DNA of 64,000 nt, taken from contig NTMA01000027.1 of assembly GCA_002917075.1 (NCBI GenBank), positions 1 through 64,000 on the forward strand, given 5' to 3'. The notes below the pieces were generated by a model. The model saw only the letters and a list, made by a program, of their open reading frames with translations, was not told where the DNA came from and ran no database searches. How positions within the stretch are numbered: the first letter of the stretch is position 1; each line of letters starts with the position of its first letter. Below, one piece after another: positions 10,034 through 21,619 of this stretch. The translations under genes were made by a program, and so were the position numbers. The stretch is from Hawksworthiomyces lignivorus. Its lineage: Eukaryota > Ascomycota > Sordariomycetes > Ophiostomatales > Ophiostomataceae.

Positions 10034-12105
10034 TTAATTATAATTGAACTCATTCGGCCGCGCCGGCGGATACGTATCGGCGCGCGACGCCGCAAACGTC
10101 TTGTTGGAGCGGTCGAGCAGGGCGCGGATCCAAATCTGTGTGGGCACGTCGGCGAACTCGTAGGCGATGCGCATGCAGAAGCCGATGCGGTACTGGCCCA
10201 GGAGGCCGCGGCCGAGCGTCTCAAAGGAGCGGTAGATGGTGTTGCAGATCTCGCGGTTGGACGCGTCGTATGGCCGCACCAGCGCGGCCGCGGCCGCTGT
10301 AGACGACGATGACGCGGAAGACAGCTGCGCGGCCGAGTCAGGAGAGTAGCCCGCCTGGTAATCGGGGTCGCCGGCGCCGGTATTGCCGCCACCGGGGCTG
10401 CTGCTGCTGCTGCCGGGAGTCTCGACCAGCGTAGCGCCGCTCGCGCTGGCGCTGCTGCTGCTGGCCGCAGGCGGCGACGGCGACGCAGCGACGGTCGCCC
10501 GGGCGGCGGCCTCGGCGGCGAGCACGGCCTCGGCGCGCACGGCGGCGCACTGGTTGAGGGCCTCCTGGACGATGAGCATGGACGACAGGTAGCTGAGGTA
10601 GATGGTGGCTAGCCAGGGGTTTGCGTAGGCGAGCACGGTGGCGTAGGGCGAGGGCGGGGCGCCGGGGGGCACGCTGGACGGCACCTCGCGGTGGATGGGC
10701 GAGCCGAGGTACGGCTCGGCCTCGCAGAACCAGGCGCGGAACACGGCGTGCAGGCTGGTGGCCGCGCGGTGCAGCAGGGCCACCTGCGCCGGGTCGACTG
10801 GCAGACTGTGCAGCCGTGTCATGCGGATGGCCCAGCCGTGCCGCATTACGTTGGGCAAGCGCGCCAGGTACACAATGTGGCGGTCGAAGATCTCGACCGC
10901 CGCCTTCGGGAAGATGCTCGGCGTCGACGTCTCGATCTCGCCACTCATGGAGCTGAGCAGGCGCTGCCACTTTTTCTTGGCCAGGAAGCAGTCCGTTCCG
11001 GTGAACAGAGCGTTCATAACCTGGGTGGCTGTCAGCAGCGCCACGGAAAAGAGAAGACAAGTTTTTTTGTGTTAAGGGGAGAGAAGCCAGATCGCTGCTA
11101 GAATGGGCTCGACATACAATGAGAGACCGGAAAGAAAACAGCATGGCTCGGTCCCATGCATCCAGGTAGCTATTTACGCCGCGACTCTGGATCAGCCGGC
11201 CGACAGCCTGCGCATGCTGAAGCCAGCTGGATGACACCCCCGATGTGTCCGCAAAGAGCTGCAGCGATGCGGTTAGCAAGAGCCAGATGCATCGCAAAGG
11301 TCCGTGGGTGAAGAGCGCAAAGCACCAAAAGCGAGGCAAAAATAAAAATGGATACACAAGGGACCAGCTGGCATACCTCAAAAATGCACATGACCATGGT
11401 GGTGCAGAGGGTCTCAGACGACTGCCACTCTACAGGATGGTCCAGCGCCTGCTGCAGGGCCACGAGAGATTTCCCATAGAGCTCTCTGCTGTGGATGACG
11501 AGGTTTTCGTCGCCCTTTGATTTTCCCAAGAGGTGCATGGCCAGCGCGCACACGGCGCTGTCGAGCGTGACTTTGCGGCCGAGCCGCTCGGGCACGCGGT
11601 GGAACCAGTGGCCGTAGAACATTTGCTCGTTCGGACTGCGGTCCAGGCTGATAACTTCCAGAATCGCATTGACAAAGGTCACCCGGCTCTCTCTGAGGTG
11701 CATAGGCACCGCATTGTCCCAGGAGGCGGAAGGAGGGCGTGCTGCCGGCAGCAGCGCCGTCTCGTCATGAGAGGCCGACCACGCAGGCCGTTCGGCCACG
11801 ATCAGGAGCGCGCCTTCTCCTTCGGTGCCGCCGGCAGCCCACATTGCACCCGCGCCGTCACCGCTGGCGCTGACGCTGGCACCGGCGCCGTCGCTGCCGC
11901 TGCCGGAAATGTCGCCGTGGCTCCGGGCAGCAGCACCCTTCTTCCGCACCTGGTGCTTGCCCGTCACAAACTTGAGCGACCGGTCATAGCCAGGACACTC
12001 GGCGCCGTAGGTTGCGCATTTTGCGCAGCCGGGGCGGCCCTCGTCGCAGCGCACGCGCCGGTGGACGCACAGCAGACAGCCGCGGCTGCGGGGAACGCCA
12101 ACCAT
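10034..12105 (-). CDS. Zn(2)Cys(6) transcription factor with Fungal_trans_2-like C-terminus, three exons
   Basis: Exons 12105-11377, 11258-11118 and 11020-10034, all phase 0, 618 residues. Intron 1 starts GTATGC and ends TGCTAAC...CTGCAG; intron 2 starts GTATGT and ends CACCCAG. The binuclear cluster is at the N-terminus: C10, C13, C20, C27, C30, C37 with the CxxCx6C half sites. Basic residues follow (KHQVRKKG). The joined C-terminal half reads SRGVNSYLDAWDRAMLFSFR, typical of the PF11951 class of fungal regulators, and contains a long Ala/Ser/Gly low-complexity insert around residues 480-540. It should act as a DNA-binding regulator in the nucleus. Its target is unknown; tail-to-tail position beside the acetylxylan esterase suggests, but does not show, a local link. 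Confidence 0.88.
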
Positions 12106-15100
12106 CAGGGGCGGGCGGCAGAGAGTTCCTGCTCAGGAGCCGCAGAGGAGCTGATAGAGAAGCGGAGGTGAAGAATAGGGGGGCTTCAAGCGATCAAGAA
12201 CAAAGAATATGGCGCTCTGGAAAAAGAGCTGATCGATGCGGCAGGGGCTCTGTCTTGGCAGGCGAATTATTTGAAGCCAGAGCACACCTCGCCAAGCTCA
12301 TGTAAGTAAACGACACTAGAAAAGTCCATGGCGCTTTAGGTTGGTCGGTCTCCTGAATCGTTCAACTTCGCTTGCATCCAAGCCACGCTTGCACGTGATG
12401 ACGATAACATGATGCCAGGAAATTGCCCAATTGGCGTCGCATGGACGTCTTTCTCGTAAATCTCGTATAAGTAAGGATTCGGTTCAGAGAGACCGTTGGA
12501 GCCTCCTGTACAGCCCTACCAGAACATATGGGGAACAAAGACCGAGTCCAATTTGGGGATAAGTAGTAATATTAGACCGTGGCTTTGCCTCCTCCTTGCT
12601 ATTTGCATACCTGGAATCTTTTGCATTCCTGTTGTGCATAGGGCACACAAATTCGCGTCTCCCACCGATTAAATTCCACAGACTACAATTTTATCAATTG
12701 TAGAAGAACAATGCCAGTGTCGACTGTACATTGATTGAACGGGAAAAACGGTGCTGGGATGTTTTGGCGAGCGTGCGTGGCAGCCTTTGTGGGTTTATTG
12801 GCTGGCACTGGTATCCCAAATAGGCTCAATCGAGGCAAAAAAAAAAGACGTGCAAAATAAAAAGACAGTGTTGTCGTCATCGTCGTTTCTCCATATTACT
12901 TTGCTACTACCGTCTTCATCTTTTTCCCTTACATCTAAAAATGGAAGAAATTTATCTGAGGAGCGTTAAGACCAGGGTGAAGCTGCTATATGAGCAGATT
13001 CCCTTACGTATCTTATACACGGTATTATGAATAGCCCCGTTGGAAGAAATAGAAGAACTGCCCTCACCGCTGTCTAAGACAAGTTGCCACTTTCATCTGT
13101 TTCGCCGAAGCTGATCTTGAATTTTTACCTCCTTTCTCATTTGGCAAAGCTCTCATAAATTAGCGTTTTCTTTCCCTGCCGTTGTAATTCGCAATCTCTT
13201 TGCGCCGTTTCACACTCTACAATCAAGTCCTTTGTAGCTGTGTGCTTGGTTCGACGTTATGCTTTCCCTTTAGGTTTTCATGAAAGAAATACTTCTTAGA
13301 CACGTACATGGATTGGTACATATATTGGCCACCAACAGTTCATGCTTGTGCTGCAAGGGAACAGGATATGTAGATTAATTGCGATATTCCTTCAAATAAA
13401 AAGGCCAGCTAGATTGGGGGAGCTACAGCTTGGTGGAACAAACAAAATGTGGAAAAATCGAACAGCACAAACAGCATAAACAAACAGTGAACCTGAGAGG
13501 CGAAATTCTCTCTATCTGCCGTCTGCCGCGCTGCTCTATCACCAGCCCTCCTCGAAAGCATCAACTTCAGCTAGCAGGTTTGGAGTTATGCAATGTGGTA
13601 TGGGATAAAGAGATTTGATTTACGGAGAGTGATATGCAGCCCATTCCCTTGCTCCTGTGACTTGCCAGGATCTTACGAACAAAAGCACCCTTCCCTCTCT
13701 TTATTAATGTTCTCTCCCGATGGAAGAGCTTTCCTTGCCCTCCCCTCCCCCACCTAGTTATCGCCTCTCGCGAGCTCCTCAACAAACTGCCATAGTATTG
13801 GCATATCTGGCGGCTTGCTAGCCCATATATGAAATGCAACAGCGATCATCCCTGTAGAATATGTAGATGGCTCTCCTCTCTTGTTTAGAGAGCCCTGTTT
13901 TGGTTTCCCGTCCTGCAACAGCGTCAAGTTTCTCTTTCGTCTCCCCCAAGTCCTCTAACAACATCTGCGTCTGGCAGGTAGGACAAATTTAGGTAGGGTA
14001 TCTGATGCGCTCCGTAATCCAAGACATGTTGTTTTCTCCTTTCTTCTTGCAATGCCTGCGCTATTGAGAGGAAGGCTCTTATCCGCCCATTTCTACACTT
14101 CTATTCCGCCTGCTGCCTCTCCCAGATCCTTTTCGGCTCTGCGGCGGTTCTATGACGATACGGAACGTACGACCCTCCGTGCCAATAGCAGCATGTCGCT
14201 CTTATCATGACGAAAGTTTATTGAAAGCGGAGTATTTCACTCTGCTTTTATGGCCGTACTGCTGAGTCCGCTCACATGCTGAGTACTTACAGAGAAGGGG
14301 CCAGCTACTTTTGGTTTAGTTTAGGATGTCGAAAATAGAGACTAAGCACAAAAACGAACATCCGCGCAGCAAGCTCCCAAAGGGCAAGAAAAAAAGGCAC
14401 TAAATTTATAAAACAACATATCACAAACATAAAGCTTGTCTCGTGCACACGCGTGGGAGTAAAACGGGAAGCAGCAGAAAAAAAAGGGGAGTGAGGTTGA
14501 TTTAACAGCAGCAAACACATTGGTGTAGCAGCGCACGCATATGCAGGGAGGCACAGGAAAAAAAAAGAAGCGCGGGTGGAGCTTTGCTGCTCTTCTCATG
14601 CTGAGAGCACTTGAGAAAAAGGTAGGCAAGCATCCCGATAGATACTCGTGAGATACTGGCCACGAAAGCTCTTGAGGCAAAAAAAAAAAGAATTGAGATG
14701 GAGAGGGGAAAAAGAAACTTTTGTGCCCCTCACTTTCTCCTTCCGCTAGCATGTCCACAGCCTTGGGGCCTCCAAGGACTGGTTCCGTCGATTACGTTTA
14801 GCTCGGCACGCCGGTTGTGGCGAGGTCTAGAGAGCACTACGGAACACTCGTGCGAGTATGTACAGGACACAGATGGCTAAGAGAACCAACAGGCAGAGAG
14901 AGATCCGGGAAGCGGGGAGAAGACAAAGAAATTGCAGCGGTGGGAGAGCTCTTATGTAAGTAATATGCGTCGCAGCGAGGGGCCGGTTCAGGAACAGGCT
15001 GCCGGCTGTCAGGAGGAGGCGAAGACTTGCGGAAAATGGCGAATCAAGAACTTCATGATATGGGCAGCCCGAGACACGATCTTGATGACGACGAGCTGGA

Positions 15101-17637
15101 TTTGTTTCTTGCGTTAGTGTCCTCTCTGTCGAGGCCAGCGTCACACTTGTGTCCTCAGCAACATGTGAAAAGTCATCGAGACTTTTTTCTTTGGTTGCTT
15201 TGAAGGCGAATCCCACAGCCACAAATACGCATCTTCTTACATACGTACATATTATGGAGCAAACTTTTGGTATAAGTAATCTTTAAGAAGATCGGCTGTC
15301 CTATGGCTGGCATGACCGGAACATAGGGAAGAGCTCAGATAGGAGACATAGAAGGAGAAAAGCGGAGCGACAGGCTAGGTTCAGAGGGAGAAACATGCAA
15401 TAAAACTGGGACAAAAACCGGACGGCGTGCTTGCTCCGCTCGTCACTGGGGGGGCAAGGTAGTAATCACCAGCCCATCTCTCCGTGCGATGCTCCGTGCT
15501 GGAAGGAAGATACGGAGAAAGATACGACAATGGGGGCCTGCTCCGAAAACGTTTTTGACGTATGTTTATATACGACTCTTGAGACGCACGTCCATCCATC
15601 TGCCCCCCCCTTGCAGACAGACACGACAAAAGTCTGAGCGGGCGAGACGGCATCGAAGGGGGAGTGTCTCTCTCGTCTCTACTTTTGCACCTCTACTTCT
15701 TGCATGCAGCTAAAAGTGTTTCTTCTAAGAGGAGCCTTGCGTTCTCCACCACCAGAATCCTAGAACGTCTTTATACCGTCCTAGCCCAATACGGAGTAAT
15801 ACGTTTGGCCGTCTGTGAGGCGTGCATCAAATGTTAAATATGCGCGAGTGCCGTCTCTGGCCCCTTTTCTCTACGACGCGAAGTGGTTTTATAGCAGAGC
15901 AGCGGGCCAATGGCGAGTTGAGCTTGGTCCGAGGCACCGGCTGGCCGTGGGCCACAGAAAACGCGTCTTGCATGGGTTTCCTGCTTTTTGCACCACCAGA
16001 GTGCATACCTACATAGGCAAATACGAGGTCTGGAAACAACCCAAGCCCAAACCGAACCTATTTTTACGGAGAGGAGGGTGAACACAACTTGATCTCCACC
16101 AACTTTTTACCCCAGGGAGACGCACACCACGTCATTCCTTTTGTAGATGATCCAGGCGGTGCCCGTCCACTCTCCCGCCAATGGCCCCTGTTGGTTCTCC
16201 GTTTCTTCTCGCAGGATCTGTTCTATTCCTCAACAAAAAAGGCTTATCCTTTCTATTTTATAAGACATACCGTCTCAAGTTGTACGATGTGCTTATTACG
16301 ACCGCATCTCTCTGGGTTCAATTGCCCAATCTAGCCCAGAGCGTTCGCCTTGCTGGGTCTGATCGCTACCGTTTTCGCCCTCCGGATTGTCAGGGTCAAG
16401 ATGGATTTTCCCCTGCAGGAATACCAAGAACAAGCCGCACAGCCTTTTCCCTATCCCTTGTCTCCCCTTACCCTTTCACGTCTTCTCCTTTCCTTTCGCT
16501 GCTTACATATCTTTTGCCTCAAGCACATGGACGCTACGGAGTACCTGTCTTTCTCTTCTCGCCCCGCCCCTCGCAATTTAGCAATTGCCTCTTTGGCTAT
16601 GGTGCGTTCTGTAAAGTTCGTAGCGTGGTGGTCCCGTTGCTGTTCCTCACGATAGATCTGCTCCTGATACCACGATCGCCCCCTTTTTTTTTTTCTTCCT
16701 GCCCTCTTTCGTCACACTCTGCCGGCTCCGCCTGTATATCTGTTTACGATGTGCATTTGTCCATCACCCCCAGAAGAGGTGATCGTGACTCGTTTCTCCC
16801 CCCTCTAAGAGCCTTCGCTTCTGCTCTTCTGATCAGGCTGAGATAGACATGCACACCCACCTGCGCTGCTGGATCACGCTCCTCTTCGTGTTCCGTCTGG
16901 GTGCCCTCAAGCGAGCACAGAGAACAATCTAGACACGGGCATGCCAAGACCGGCTTTCTGTTTCTTTGGGGCATCGTCGAGAGCGGGATCGTCAGAAGAA
17001 CAGAAAAGCTCGGTCCTGGATGTCCTTTTGCCTTTTAGCGAAAGGAAATAAAGCAAGAGAGGGGCCCCCTGTCCTGCATGCTGCAGACTGCCTAGTTTAC
17101 GGAGTTTTGTTGGATAGGTCAAGATGCGTGCTGGAATAGATTGCATTTTCACCCTTTATATCTTACAATACTTTTGTAATGCACGTCTTCTATTTTTTTT
17201 TTCTCATTTTTTTTATTTTATTTACTGGCTACCCGTACCCCGTACTTCCGTGCTCCGTCTCCATGTGTGTACAACCAGCTAATAGCATGGAGTTGCTCGT
17301 AGGCTGATAAGTTTTTTTTGTGATAGCAGCGCGGTACCGCAGTATTAGATTCCTGTCAGCTCGTATATCAATTTGGCTGTTCCCCCGCATAAAAGAACTG
17401 GGCCAAAACAACCGCCCAATGTATCGTACTATATTCTGCTATGCCATGGCCGGGAACCATGTTTCCAAGGAGGAGGGCACAGACACAGGTCTGCAGGCTG
17501 GCCTTTCCGCGTTGCATTCGCGTGAGGATGCTTAACTTAATTCATCGCCTTGTTCCAAGAAAACTTGGATATTCGTTAAATACAGTCTTCCGTCTCGTGT
17601 GTACGCCACACAATCAGCTCTCGTACGAGCAATACTC

Positions 17638-17658
17638 TTTTTTTTTTTTTTTTTTTTT
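17638..17658 (+). repeat. T21 homopolymer
   Basis: Twenty-one consecutive thymines in a noncoding spacer, the longest homopolymer I found in the window. Confidence 0.8.
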
Positions 17659-18533
17659 CAAGCGACGCAGAGGACATTGCGTCTTGTGCTTTGTAACATT
17701 TTGCTTGCTGCCCTGCAGGAGCGCGCATTGGGCGAGATGCAGACGGAGAACCGGCAGCAGTCCCCCCTCGTGTCAATTCATTTTCGGGGCCAAGCATTCC
17801 TCGTGAGATGAAGTTGAAAATGCCATTGCAAGACACAAAACAACAAAATCGTGACAGAAAGACACGAAGCAGCCCGCCTCTCGTCTCATTTTTTTTTTTT
17901 CTCGAGCGCGGAGAATAAACCCGTGCCACAGCGCAATCCGGGGAGTTGGCATAGTCCGCTCTCTATGTTTCTTTTTTCTTTTTTTTTTTATTGGCAATAG
18001 TTTATTCCGCCTCTATCTTTTTGTGTTCGTTTTTGGACGTCCTGTGGCTTTTCCCTTATCTGTCTTGCCTTGTCTCTGATATGCGTAGTGGGCTCCGTAA
18101 TCTTGTTCCTTTTTCCTTGTGCCTCGTTTTATCTTGGAGTCTAGCTCGCCGACTTTGCCTAGGGTCCATCCAAACCACATAATCCCGCTGTCGATCCTTG
18201 CCACAGAAGAAATCCGGTAACTGGATCGTATTCTCGCTCTTGCCATTGTTGACAAGCGCAAAGAAGGGGCGTGCACGAGAGCGTAATTAATAGTGCACGT
18301 CGTAGTGTCAAGACGGATCTTCTCCTGTCCGTACATACGCGGAGCGCAGTTCGAATATGCCATCCGTAATTTGGGGGTGTAATACGGAGTACATACACCT
18401 CGTTTTTCTTTTTATTTCTCTTTGTTCTTCTTGCTGCTCGCCTTTTGTTCTTTTCTCCTAATAGCCCACTTTCCCTAGTTTGCCTACCTGCTTTTCTGCG
18501 CTGATCAGGGCACCAGCTATGCAGAGCTAATGT

Positions 18534-18547
18534 ACGTACATGTACGT
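18534..18547. repeat. 14-nt perfect palindrome ACGTACATGTACGT, copy 1
   Basis: The 14-mer equals its own reverse complement and is contained in a 16-mer identical to one at 59713-59728. It lies in spacer DNA. It could be a binding site for a symmetric dimer or a chance simple sequence built from the GTAC unit. Confidence 0.6.
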
Positions 18548-19419
18548 GTATTCTTCAAAACGGGTCCTTCATCAAACAAGACAAGCAAATCATCGCTGTG
18601 CAAGCCTAAAAAGGGGGCAGCCCGTCCTGTGCCTTACCGACAGGAGGGGTGCAAAGAAAATACGCGTTCTGTAAGATTTGCAGCTAAAACGGCGAAACGG
18701 CCGCCCGTTTTAGTACCTAGCGCAGGCTATTTTACGACGGTACAGCGCATGAAGAGACTAGTGCGTGCAGCCTGTAATGTACGATACGACGGGCTCTCTG
18801 CCTGTCTCTGCGCGTATCGTACAGCACAGCTCATGTTTGTGTTTTGTTTTATCTACTTTTGGCTCTTATTCATCTCATTTTATCTCTATTTTATTGTCCG
18901 CCTTGCCGAGTCTTCTTTTCGCCTCACGTTTCGCACAGGCGCCCCGGTAGAGGCAAGCTGCCAAGCCCAGGAGTTGAGCCTCTCTATTCCTCCGACCTCC
19001 GTCCTCGTACCCTATCTACACAGGAAGATGCGCTTTGAGAGAAAGACATCTCCTTCCTTTTTTCCTCCCTTTCCTTCTAAACGTCCGCTGCTGCCAGCGC
19101 GGAGACAGGGGGTGGCGCTATTGGCTTCCGCCTAACGTACAGTGCCCGTAAGCTGGGACGATGCCCGCTGTGCCGGTGCCTGTGAGAAACAAAAAGGTCT
19201 TCCTTCCATTGCCGCCGTCGTGGTCGTAAAAAGGAAATAAAGAACAAAAAAACAAACAAAAAAAAGTATAAAAATACAAAATTACAAAAATATAGAAACA
19301 CCAAAAAGCGAAAAATAAAATAAAAAACAATTGTAATTCCTCGTAATAATCCGCGCCCTCCAGAAAAAGACCAAATCAAATCAAAGCAACAGCCCACACC
19401 ACGGCCTCAGCATGCTGTA

Positions 19420-20860
19420 CCTGCGCTTTCCTTTTTGGTCCGTTACAATGTCCTGTCTCTCTCCCTCTCCTAACGCCTAACACTCTCTCCTGCCTGCTAG
19501 GGCTCCACCCACTCACGCTCTACTCGCTCTGCTCGCTCGTTCGCTCTCTCCAATTTCGTTCTGTCCTGGTTCTGCTTATGCTATTCTCCGGTGCTTCCTT
19601 CCCTCCTAGCTTCTCCTGTCTCTCGCCTCTTCTCCCGCCCCGTCACGCCGTCTTTTCTATCGCCCTCTTTCATTTGACCCCAAAGCGTCGTATCGTATTC
19701 TCAACTCCGTACGGCTTCATCGTAATAGCGTCTTCTCGCTTTTCCTACTCCGTCTGTTCTTCATCCCCATCCCCCATCTTCCATCTCCATCTATCGTCTC
19801 TATTTCCAATCTTCATCTTTTGCCTCATTGTCTCTCGTTTTATTTATTTTTTTTATCTCTCGTTTATTCGTTTCTCATCATCCGTCTCTATTTCACGCCT
19901 CTCGTTTTGCTTTATTTTTTTTTCTGGAATTTTGTCTACCTTTTCTTTCTGCTTCAGCTCTCCGTTTTCTCTCGTCTACCTCTACGTTGTACACCCTAGC
20001 ATCAGTATCCCGTCATTTTTCCCTCTGCTCTCACGCCCCCCCTTTTCCCTTTCTCCCACATCCCCCTAAAGTCTCTATACAAACATAGCCTGCTGTGGTA
20101 GCAGTGGCAGGTGGCATTGGTGCTGCAAAGCACCCTGCTAATTTTCTTTTCCGTTCCTCGTCTCCTTATTTCCCCATTGACCTTCTTGTCATTGCTTTTT
20201 TTCTGGGTTCACTCTTCTTCACGCCAGGCTTTCTCTTCTTCCGCTGACCTCTGTTTCTGTCTGTCTCTCTTTCTGCTATCCCCTCCCCTTCCCTTCGTTG
20301 TCTTTCTCTTTCGACGTCTTCATCTCTCTCAGCCTTTCTTCCCCCCTCTCTCTTTCTTCTGGATTTCCGTATTTTGAACGGATACTCAGGTCTTCTTCTC
20401 GTTTCCTTTTTCTCTTTCTATTTCTTATCTGGCCTGAGGAGCGTGCGAGGCTGCTCTCTCTGCCTCTCCTATCCTCGTTCTCTCTCTTTTTGGTTTTGGG
20501 TTGTCATCCTTTTCTTTTCTGTGTCCTCTTTCTCTTTCCTCTTTCTTCGAATAGTTCCAATCGTCTCCTGTCTTTCTCTTTTCTCGTCACGTCTCGATCT
20601 CGATCTGTCTATCGGTTTTTTTTTTTTTTGTCTCCTGGGCTTCTCATCTGGCTCGTCCTCAGCCGACTCCTTGCTTCCTACGATCCAGTTCCGATTTTCG
20701 CTTCTCCTCGCCCCGAATCTCCTCCCAAAGATTCCGGATCGAATAAACGTACGATTCAAGTAAACATCTTCACAATAGTCCCTTCTCCGTTCTTTTTATC
20801 TCTCCTCCGTCTCTCAATTTCACGATTCGAGATCCGAATGCCCAGCTCCCGCTGCATCTA
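19420..20860 (+). promoter_or_regulatory. Long pyrimidine-rich tract upstream of BNI4
   Basis: About 1.4 kb in which the plus strand is dominated by C and T, with runs such as CTCTCTCTCC, TTTTATTTTTTTTATCTC and CTTTCTCTTTCC. The BNI4 start codon is at 21620, so the tract lies 0.8-2.2 kb upstream on the coding strand. CT-rich tracts mark promoters and long leaders in filamentous fungi. Open frames inside it encode only Ser/Phe/Leu low-complexity sequence and are rejected as genes. Confidence 0.5.
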
Positions 20861-21619
20861 AACTGTCCAACGAGGTTCGTACGAAAACAGCCTTCTACAA
20901 ACCGATTTCACTCAGCCAATTTCCTTCCCCCGTCTGGCTCCGTCTGGCTCTCTTTTGGCTTCCTATTACCGCTTCCACACTGCTTTCACTGCTCATACCC
21001 ATCTTGTCTGCCAATTCGAGCCTCTGCCACTGGCTCTCTTTTCCAAGTGCCAATCAACTCTCGGGGGCGTAAGCACCTAAGAAACACAATACGAAAAGCT
21101 TCAGACAAATCTTTCCACGCTCGATCACGCAACTTCTCTCGCTCTATTGTCTTTCCCTCGCTCTTTAAATATTGCCATACTCCTGTTGTCTTGCAAACAC
21201 GCCTGTCTAGCTTCCCTTGCATTGCCTCATCGACGCTCCTTATCTATGCTGCGCTTTTACCTGGTCTGCCGGGACTGCAGCATCTACACGTTTCGTGTGC
21301 TACCTGTTTTGCCGCTGTCAGATCGAATTCACACTGCCACCTACTCAGCCGTTTGCTCTTCTCCACGTACTACACAACGCTTATGCTCCTCATCTTTCGA
21401 TGCAAACATTTGCTCGAATGAAGACTAATTGGCTTACACAGTTCCAGATAGTAATCTGCTCGTAACGGCATTTGTCTCTTTGAAATCGAATTTTCTGCCA
21501 CTTTCGCTCGCTCGACCGATTTCTCACCTAACGTCTTTACTCGCTTTAAGTTTATATATACACTTGACGCAAGTTGCCAAGTTGGAAAATTGGTAAAGAC
21601 TGGATAGCTCCTGCGCAAA

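Larger units (their letters stand above)
12106..19400. other. Gene desert upstream of the Zn2Cys6 factor
   Basis: About 7.3 kb of moderate to low GC with no exon showing the G/C third-position bias of the real genes. Open frames such as plus 16181-16846 and plus 18530-19135 are low-complexity and lack domains or convincing splice partners. It holds three copies of TACGGAGTA (15790, 16535, 18383), a T21 run (17638-17658), a 14-nt palindrome (18534-18547) and an orphan pyrimidine tract (16440-16730). No tRNA or 5S gene was recognised. Confidence 0.5.

Noticed and set aside
16305..16340. Possible tRNA T-arm GGGTTCAATTGCCC
   Set aside because: No cloverleaf can be drawn with the neighbouring bases.
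16181..16846. 221-codon plus-strand frame in the first desert
   Set aside because: Encoded by a pyrimidine tract, giving Ser/Leu/Phe/Pro-rich sequence without a domain.
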